Source: Sandaracinobacteroides sp041909755
GTDB lineage: Bacteria > Pseudomonadota > Alphaproteobacteria > Sphingomonadales > Sphingomonadaceae
Assembly (NCBI RefSeq): GCF_041909755.1
Contig: NZ_JAYRCW010000033.1
Span: 1 to 24,758 of the forward strand
DNA: 24,758 nucleotides
Reading direction: 5' to 3'
Positions 19,101-23,630 of this stretch are shown piece after piece. A program made the position numbers and the translations under genes. The notes under the pieces were generated by a model. It ran no database searches and had not been told where the DNA came from. It saw only the letters and a list, made by a program, of their open reading frames with translations. Position 1 is the first letter of the stretch. The number at the start of each line of letters is the position of its first letter.

Positions 19101-20345
19101 GGCATGGCGCCGACTGGCGGCGAGCTGGTGATCATGGATGCCGAGGGCCGCGAGCGTTCGGTGCACAAGATCGTGTTCGGCGCGATCCTGTCGGTGAAGG
19201 ACGGCGAAAAGGTGAAGAAGGGCCAGCGGCTTGCCGAATGGGACCCCTACACCCGCCCGATCATCACCGACAAATCCGGCGTGGTGAAGTATCAGGACCT
19301 GGTCGACGGCCAGACGCTGAAGGAAGAAACCGACGACGCCACCGGCATTGCGCAGAAGGTGGTTTCGGAATGGAAGGCATCCAAGGCGAAGGACGACCTC
19401 CGCCCGCGGATGACGCTGCTGGACGACAGCAGCGGCGAAGCCGGCCGCTATCTGCTGCCGGTGGGCGCCATCCTTTCGGTTTCGGACGGACAGCGGGTGG
19501 AAGCCGGCGATGTGCTGGCGCGGATGCCGCGCGAAGCCGCCAAGACGCGGGACATCACCGGTGGTCTGCCGCGGGTTGCCGAGCTGTTCGAAGCCCGGAT
19601 TCCCAAGGACAATGGTATCATCGCCAAGGTGGATGGCCGGATCGTGTTCGGGAAGGACTACAAGGCGAAGCGCCGCGTGGAACTGCACCCCGAAGACGGC
19701 GCGGAGCCGATCGTCTATCTGCTGCAGAAGGGCAAGCACATGGCCGTTCAGGAAGGCGACCTTGTGCGCAAGGGCGACTTCATCGTGGACGGACCGGCGA
19801 ACCCGCACGACATCCTGGATGTCCTGGGTGTCGAGAAGCTGGCTGAGTATCTCTGCTCGGAAATCCAGGAAGTCTATCGACTGCAGGGCGTGAAGATCAA
19901 CGACAAGCACATCGAGGTGATCGTTCGCCAGATGCTGCAGAAGGTGGAAATCACCGACGACGGCGATTCCACGCTGCTGAAGGGCGAACAGGTCGACCGC
20001 GAGGAAATGGACGAGGCGAACGTCAAGCTGGTTGCCGAAGGCAAGCGGCCGGCGGAAGGCAAGCCGGTGCTGCTGGGCATCACCAAGGCGAGCCTGCAGA
20101 CGCGCAGTTTCATTTCGGCTGCATCGTTCCAGGAAACGACGCGGGTGCTGACCGAAGCCGCCGTTCAGGGCAAGTCGGACACGCTGCTGGGCCTGAAGGA
20201 AAATGTCATCGTCGGCCGCCTGATCCCGGCCGGCACCGGGGCGGCGCTGGGCCGCCTGCGGGTGACGGCGACCAGCCGCGACGCCGCGCTTCGGGCGCAG
20301 CAGGCGGCTCTGGCCGCCGCCAGCGACACGACTGCCGACGCCTGA
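16155..20345 (+). CDS. rpoC: DNA-directed RNA polymerase subunit beta'
   Basis: This 1396-residue beta' subunit opens with [28 protein letters not shown], and GAGGAG lies 5 nt upstream. The first zinc site C-L-C-G...C-E-K-C-G is at about residues 72-90. The active-site loop [12 protein letters not shown] (about 459-470) carries the three Mg-binding aspartates. The bridge-helix and trigger-loop region has [24 protein letters not shown]. The second zinc site uses DDCETSRG, then [15 protein letters not shown] at about 897-911. [24 protein letters not shown] is present. The C-terminal tail is intact, followed 25 nt later by a terminator. Confidence 0.98.
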   Translation: [1396 protein letters not shown]

Positions 20346-20370
20346 TCTTTCGGCAGGCACCGGAAAACGA

Positions 20371-20402
20371 CCCCCTGCGGCAACCGCCGCAGGGGGTTTT
20401 TT
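20371..20402 (+). terminator. Rho-independent terminator after rpoC
   Basis: CCCCCTGCGG (20371-20380) and CCGCAGGGGG (20387-20396) form a 10-bp stem with a 6-nt loop, followed by six T (20397-20402). Confidence 0.93.
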
Positions 20403-20460
20403 CTTGGAGCGGCCTTTGGAGCGAATTGTGGCGGCTGGGATGCTTTGTTTCCCGGCGGAT

Positions 20461-20533
20461 GTAAAAAAATCTTACGCATTCTTCACACGCCATGAATTGT
20501 TCATCGTCTAAATATCTAAAAAACAAAGATATT
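20461..20533. promoter_or_regulatory. AT-rich upstream region of the PEP-CTERM gene with two inverted repeats
   Basis: GTAA-AAAAATC-TTAC (20461-20475) and AATATCT (20511-20517) paired with AGATATT (20527-20533) are the only obvious symmetric elements. The stretch is far more AT-rich than the rest of the window. It lies about 15-90 nt upstream of a sigma-54 promoter match, where an enhancer-binding protein or IHF would be expected to bind. No factor is assigned. Confidence 0.35.
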
Positions 20534-20548
20534 AAATGCGGTCTTAGT

Positions 20549-20564
20549 CGGCATGGATATTGCT
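20549..20564 (+). promoter_or_regulatory. Candidate sigma-54 (-24/-12) promoter of the PEP-CTERM gene
   Basis: CGGCATGGATATTGCT matches the sigma-54 consensus TGGCACGNNNNTTGCW at all but two informative positions. The GG (20550-20551) and GC (20562-20563) doublets have exactly the required 12-nt phasing. The predicted start is near 20575, about 28 nt before the ATG, leaving room for AGGAGG. PEP-CTERM genes are reported to be controlled by PrsK/PrsR and RpoN in several bacteria, which supports the call. Confidence 0.6.
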
Positions 20565-20602
20565 GTTCCTGTGCTGTGGGCAAACCCAACAGGAGGAACC
20601 GA

Positions 20603-21397
20603 ATGTCGAATTTCAGACTTGCATTGGCTGGCGCAGCGCTGCTTGCGGCTGCATCCGGCGCCCAGGCGGCCAACCTGGCCGTGTTCGGGCAAAACTTCAT
20701 CGGCGGCCTGTACGATGACAGCCACACCGTGACCTATGTGACCGACGCCCAGCTGGCGACGGCCGGCTTCCTCGATAGTTATGACGCCTTCGTCTATACG
20801 CGCGACGGCTATAGCTTCGGTGTTGGCCTGTCCGTTGCGGCGGCTGCGAATGTGAAGGCCTATGTGACCGGCAATGTCGTGCTGTTCAACGGCGACTGGC
20901 AGGATGACATCCCGAACAGCGTCGAAACGGCGGCCCTGTTCAGCAACGCGCTGACCTATGTGCTGGGCGGCAGCGGCAAGGGCTATATCGGCGAATATCG
21001 TGGTGCTTTCGCGGCTTATGCGGCGAACGACGACGGCAACAACCCGATCGGGCTGGTGCAGGGTCATTCGGGCGTGAGCGGCTATGCGCAAGGTGGATCG
21101 TCCCTCACGATCGATCTGACGGCAGCCGGCCAGGTGAGCCCGATCACCGCCGACACGACCTTCCCGTACAACCCGTCTGCCGTGGAATATGGCGCGCAGC
21201 TGACGGGTGAAAACCCGGCCAAGGTGCTTGCCCGCTTTGCCAACGGTAATGCCGCGATCATCGCGAGCGGCGTTGACCAGATTTCCGACCCGGGCGTGGT
21301 TCCCGAGCCGGCGACCTGGGCGATGCTGATCGTGGGCTTCGGCGCTGTGGGCTTTGCGTCCCGCCGCAAGCGCAAGCTGCTGCACACGGCGGCCTGA
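20603..21397 (+). CDS. Secreted PEPxxWA-CTERM sorting-domain protein
   Basis: This 264-residue exported protein has a signal peptide (about 1-22, cleaved near SGAQA-AN) and a C-terminal sorting signal: VPEPATWAMLIVGFGAVGF (233-251), then the basic cluster ASRRKRK. That is the PEPxxWA variant of PEP-CTERM, recognised by an exosortase that removes the tail at the membrane. The mature part (about 23-230) begins NLAVFGQNFIGGLYDDSH and includes SYDAFVYTRDGYSFG and VTGNVVLFNGDWQDD. This pattern of alternating strands and helices could be a Rossmann-like or glutamine-amidotransferase-like fold, but I recognise no active site. AGGAGG (20591-20596) lies 6 nt before ATG 20603. No exosortase gene is nearby. 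It likely functions at the envelope or in the extracellular matrix. Confidence 0.9.
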   Translation: MSNFRLALAGAALLAAASGAQAANLAVFGQNFIGGLYDDSHTVTYVTDAQLATAGFLDSYDAFVYTRDGYSFGVGLSVAAAANVKAYVTGNVVLFNGDWQDDIPNSVETAALFSNALTYVLGGSGKGYIGEYRGAFAAYAANDDGNNPIGLVQGHSGVSGYAQGGSSLTIDLTAAGQVSPITADTTFPYNPSAVEYGAQLTGENPAKVLARFANGNAAIIASGVDQISDPGVVPEPATWAMLIVGFGAVGFASRRKRKLLHTAA

Positions 21398-21415
21398 TCA
21401 GTCCGCTGTCGAATG

Positions 21416-21451
21416 ATGGGCCCGGTGGCAGCCTGCCGCCGGGCCCATTTT
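21416..21451 (+). terminator. Rho-independent terminator after the PEP-CTERM gene
   Basis: A 15-bp stem (21416-21430 with 21434-21448, one G-T pair) with a 3-nt GCC loop is followed directly by a T run (21448-21451). Confidence 0.92.
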
Positions 21452-21494
21452 CGTGCCGCATGCCTGCCATAGTCTACGGCTAGGCGCCGCGATC

Positions 21495-22643
21495 ATGGGT
21501 GACGGAACTGGACCGCTGCGCGTCGCGCTGTTTTCGGGCAACTACAATTATGTGAAGGACGGTGCGAACCAGGCCCTGAACAGGCTGGTGGGCCGCATGC
21601 TGGTGCGCGGGCTGGAGCCGAGGGTCTATTCCCCGGTGGTCGATGTGCCGGCATTCGAGGCGACGGGGACGCTGATTGGCGTGCCTTCGGTACCGATCCC
21701 CGGGCGTGGCGAATATCGGGTGGCGCTGGGGCTCCCGCGCGCCGTGAAGGCCGACCTGGAGGCGTTCCGGCCGGATATCGTGCATCTGTCCGCGCCGGAT
21801 TGGCTTGGCCATGACGCAAAGAAATGGGGGCAGGGGCAGGGCCTGCCGGTCGTGGCCTCGGTTCATACCCGGTTCGAGACGTATTTCGACTATTACCGGA
21901 TGGGGTTCATCCGGCGCGGGGTGGAGCGGCTGCTGAAGAGCTTCTACGGCGACCTGACGGAGATCTACGCGCCATCGGAGAGCATGGCGGATGTGCTGCG
22001 CGCCGAAGGCTATTCGGAAAAGGTGCGGATCTGGAGCCGCGGCGTGGACCGGAAGATCTTCACGCCCGCCGCGCGCGACATGGGCTGGCGGCAGGGGCTG
22101 GGCATTGCGGACGATGTGCCGGTGATCGGCTTTGTCGGGCGGCTGGTGCTGGAAAAGGGACTGGACGTGGTGGCAGCTACCATGGCCGAGCTGCGGCGGC
22201 GCGGCGTGCCGCATCATCTGCTGGTGGTGGGGGATGGGCCGGCGCGCGCGGAGTTCGAGGCGGAGGTGCCGGGCGCGACATTCGCCGGCTTCCAGACCGG
22301 GGCGGCGCTTGGCCGGGCCTATGCCGGCTTCGACATGTTCCTGAACCCCAGCGTGACAGAGACATTCGGCAACGTCACGCTGGAAGCCATGGCCTGCGCG
22401 GTGCCGCCGGTCGCGGCGCAGGCGACGGGCGCATCATCGCTGGTGGCGGACGGCGTTTCGGGGCGGCTGGTGCCGGCCGGGGACATCGGCGCCTTTGCGG
22501 ATGCAATCGAGGCCTATGTGCGCAACCCCGATCTCAGGCGCGCGCATGGCGAGGCTAGTTTCGTGCGCGCCCAGGCCTATGACTGGGATGCGATCAACGA
22601 TGCCGTGATCGACCGCTATCTGGCGCTGACCGGGCGCGGCTGA
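21495..22643 (+). CDS. Family 4 glycosyltransferase (GT-B; mannosyl- or sulfoquinovosyl-transferase-like)
   Basis: This 382-residue retaining glycosyltransferase of the GT4 type is related to GDP-mannose-dependent alpha-mannosyltransferases and SqdX-like enzymes. The N-terminal Rossmann domain starts LRVALFSGNYNYVKDGANQALNRLV (8-32), with the glycine-region loop binding the acceptor. HLSAPDWLGHDAKKWG and VASVHTRFETYFDYYRMG resemble the acceptor lobe of this group. The donor domain has GFVGRLVLEKGLDVV (from about 212), LLVVGDGPARAEFE and the EX7E motif ETFGNVTLE (Glu289 and Glu297). It has no transmembrane segment and probably works at the inner face of the membrane on a lipid acceptor. ATG 21495 is chosen over an in-frame start at 21453, inside the terminator tail, although its ribosome-binding site is weak. 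Donor and acceptor are not determined. Confidence 0.88.
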   Translation: MGDGTGPLRVALFSGNYNYVKDGANQALNRLVGRMLVRGLEPRVYSPVVDVPAFEATGTLIGVPSVPIPGRGEYRVALGLPRAVKADLEAFRPDIVHLSAPDWLGHDAKKWGQGQGLPVVASVHTRFETYFDYYRMGFIRRGVERLLKSFYGDLTEIYAPSESMADVLRAEGYSEKVRIWSRGVDRKIFTPAARDMGWRQGLGIADDVPVIGFVGRLVLEKGLDVVAATMAELRRRGVPHHLLVVGDGPARAEFEAEVPGATFAGFQTGAALGRAYAGFDMFLNPSVTETFGNVTLEAMACAVPPVAAQATGASSLVADGVSGRLVPAGDIGAFADAIEAYVRNPDLRRAHGEASFVRAQAYDWDAINDAVIDRYLALTGRG

Positions 22644-22656
22644 GGCCGCAGAGGCC

Positions 22657-22686
22657 CTTACATTCTGCCGCCAGCGGGCCTATATC
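22657..22686 (+). promoter_or_regulatory. Promoter of ssrA
   Basis: CTTACA (22657-22662), an 18-nt spacer and TATATC (22681-22686) lie just before the GCCGCC-TTCG-GGCGG hairpin (22693-22708) that probably begins the tmRNA precursor. The spacer is slightly long; a shifted reading (TTACAT, 17 nt) is possible. Confidence 0.45.
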
Positions 22687-22708
22687 GCCTTTGCCGCCTT
22701 CGGGCGGA

Positions 22709-22776
22709 GATGGCGATGAATGATGCCGTACCAGTACTCACAGCGGACCCGGGGGCAGTACCCGGCGGCTCCACCA
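22709..22776 (+). ncRNA. ssrA: tmRNA acceptor piece (3' tRNA-like half with CCA)
   Basis: This segment contains the 3' strand of P2 (22723-22729), the T arm with CCGGG/CCCGG, the 3' acceptor strand CGGCTCC (22766-22772), discriminator A and CCA (22774-22776). The 5' end is a guess placed after the leading TTCG hairpin. Confidence 0.75.
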
Positions 22777-22821
22777 AAAGCCCCGAATTCCGGACAAGTC
22801 CGGCTTTCCGGGGCCTCTGAC
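22777..22821 (+). ncRNA. tmRNA intervening segment removed during maturation
   Basis: GCCCCG and CGGGGC at its ends, with CCGGAC-AAG-TCCGG inside, let this segment fold into a hairpin that brings the two pieces together. Removal by RNase processing is known for alphaproteobacterial tmRNA; the exact cut sites are inferred from the acceptor stem. Confidence 0.75.
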
Positions 22822-23055
22822 GGGGCCGAACCAGGATAGACGTGTGCGGAACGACGGTATTTTTGCCCGGCCTGAAAACGCCGTTAAACTGTTCAAAATC
22901 CACAAATGCCAACGACAACGAGGCATTTGCGATTGCTGCGTAACCTGTTGGCCTAACGGCCTTGGTTATCAAGCTTGAGCAGGGTTCGGGCCGAACCCGG
23001 TAACAGAATCGGATTCCAGCGGCTCGCAGGCGCGCCGGGCAACAGAAGCGCCTGC
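22822..23055 (+). ncRNA. ssrA: tmRNA coding piece
   Basis: It starts with the tRNA-like 5' strand GGGGCCG and a reduced D region (GAACCAGGATAGACGTG), then P2 (22854-22860) and the tag frame. After the tag come hairpins GGCC-TAAC-GGCC (about 22950-22961) and GGGTTCG-GGC-CGAACCC (22982-22998). The mature 3' end is not visible from sequence and may be shorter than given. Confidence 0.7.
22908..22943 (+). other. tmRNA tag reading frame, ANDNEAFAIAA-stop
   Basis: The codons GCC AAC GAC AAC GAG GCA TTT GCG ATT GCT GCG TAA encode the tag added after the tRNA-borne alanine. The AND-N start suits SspB binding, and the terminal AIAA is a ClpX-type degron similar to LAA and VAA ends in other species. 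Confidence 0.92.
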
Positions 23056-23068
23056 ATTTCCCCTTTTT
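23026..23068 (+). terminator. Possible terminator of ssrA
   Basis: GCAGGCGC (23026-23033) pairs with GCGCCTGC (23048-23055) across a 14-nt loop, and TTTTT follows at 23064-23068 after an 8-nt gap. The gap makes this a weak terminator; the stem could instead belong to the 3' part of the coding piece. Confidence 0.4.
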
Positions 23069-23115
23069 CGCAAGCCTGACCGGAATTCTCCTTCGGCAGG
23101 ATGCCTGCCCCGGCC

Positions 23116-23148
23116 TTGACGACACATTGTGTCAGCGCCACTTGTGGC
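23116..23148 (+). promoter_or_regulatory. Two palindromes upstream of sspB overlapping a -35-like box
   Basis: TTGACG (23116-23121) is a possible -35 for sspB, but no convincing -10 follows. GACACA-T-TGTGTC (23121-23133) is a perfect 13-nt palindrome that touches it. GCCAC-TT-GTGGC (23137-23148) is a second one ending 2 nt before the GTG start, where the ribosome-binding site should be. Their role is unknown; operator or translation-blocking hairpin are both possible. Confidence 0.4.
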
Positions 23149-23150
23149 CT

Positions 23151-23630
23151 GTGACCGAGCCGCCCGAGAATCAGGAACCGCCGGACAGCCTCATCGCCTA
23201 TGATGAGATCGTTCAGGATTCGTTGCGCCAGGTGGTGCGCAAGGTGCTGGGCGATGTGGCGGATGGCGGCGGCCTGCCCGGGGCGCATCATTTCTTCATC
23301 GCCTTCCGCACGCGCTTTCCCGGCGTGGACATGCCCAGGCATCTGCTGGAACGGTATCCGGAAGAAATGACCGTGGTGCTTCAGCATCGCTATTGGGATC
23401 TGCTGGTCGATGACGAGCATTTCGAAGTTGGCCTGACCTTCAACCAGGTGCCGGCCAAGCTTTCGATCCCCTACAAGGCGATCACGGGTTTCGTGGATCC
23501 GGCCGTGAACTTCGCGCTTCAGTTCATCGTGACCATGCCGGAACCGGCGGACGAACCGCCGCCCCCGCCGCTGGAGGACAGTGAATCCGGGTCGAACGTT
23601 GTGTCGTTCGACTTCAAGCGGAAGAAGTGA
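23151..23630 (+). CDS. sspB: SspB family ClpXP adaptor (alphaproteobacterial type)
   Basis: This 159-residue SspB-alpha-like adaptor captures ssrA-tagged proteins and tethers them to ClpX for degradation. The folded domain begins LIAYDEIVQDSLRQVVRKVLGDVA (about 14-37) and contains LPGAHHFFIAFRTRFPGVDMP, RYPEEMTVVLQHRYWDLLVDDEHFEVGLTFNQVPAKLSIPYKAITGFVDPAVNFALQF. A Pro/Glu-rich linker (about 128-146) leads to the conserved C-terminal ClpX-binding tail SNVVSFDFKRKK. The start GTG 23151 is the best choice; TTG 23127 would run through a palindrome, and no strong ribosome-binding site is visible for either. The gene follows ssrA directly, and its stop overlaps the fumC start (GTGA). The product presumably recognises the tag encoded about 210 nt upstream. 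Confidence 0.92.
   Translation: MTEPPENQEPPDSLIAYDEIVQDSLRQVVRKVLGDVADGGGLPGAHHFFIAFRTRFPGVDMPRHLLERYPEEMTVVLQHRYWDLLVDDEHFEVGLTFNQVPAKLSIPYKAITGFVDPAVNFALQFIVTMPEPADEPPPPPLEDSESGSNVVSFDFKRKK

Larger units (their letters stand above)
22693..23060 (+). ncRNA. ssrA: Circularly permuted (two-piece) tmRNA
   Basis: This is the tmRNA that rescues stalled ribosomes and tags nascent proteins. The gene is permuted: the acceptor piece comes first, ending CGGCTCC-A-CCA (22766-22776). A hairpin-forming intervening segment (22777-22821) follows. The coding piece then begins GGGGCCG (22822-22828). The two ends form a perfect 7-bp acceptor stem with the G3-U70 wobble that marks alanine acceptance. Helix P2 is restored by ATGCCGT (22723-22729) pairing with ACGGTAT (22854-22860). 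The T arm CCGGG-GGCAGTA-CCCGG is of the alphaproteobacterial tmRNA kind. The resume frame at 22908-22943 reads ANDNEAFAIAA then TAA. The exact 5' and 3' ends are estimates. Long frames across this region on either strand are spurious. Confidence 0.93.

Noticed and set aside
16182..20360. Full-length minus-strand open frame (about 1392 codons) opposite rpoC
   Set aside because: Same effect as opposite rpoB: a composition-driven shadow with no domain, no ribosome-binding site and a start inside the rpoC tail.
22658..23125. Minus-strand 155-codon frame covering the tmRNA
   Set aside because: It lies entirely over ssrA, whose RNA helices and tag are convincing; the peptide has no protein-like features.
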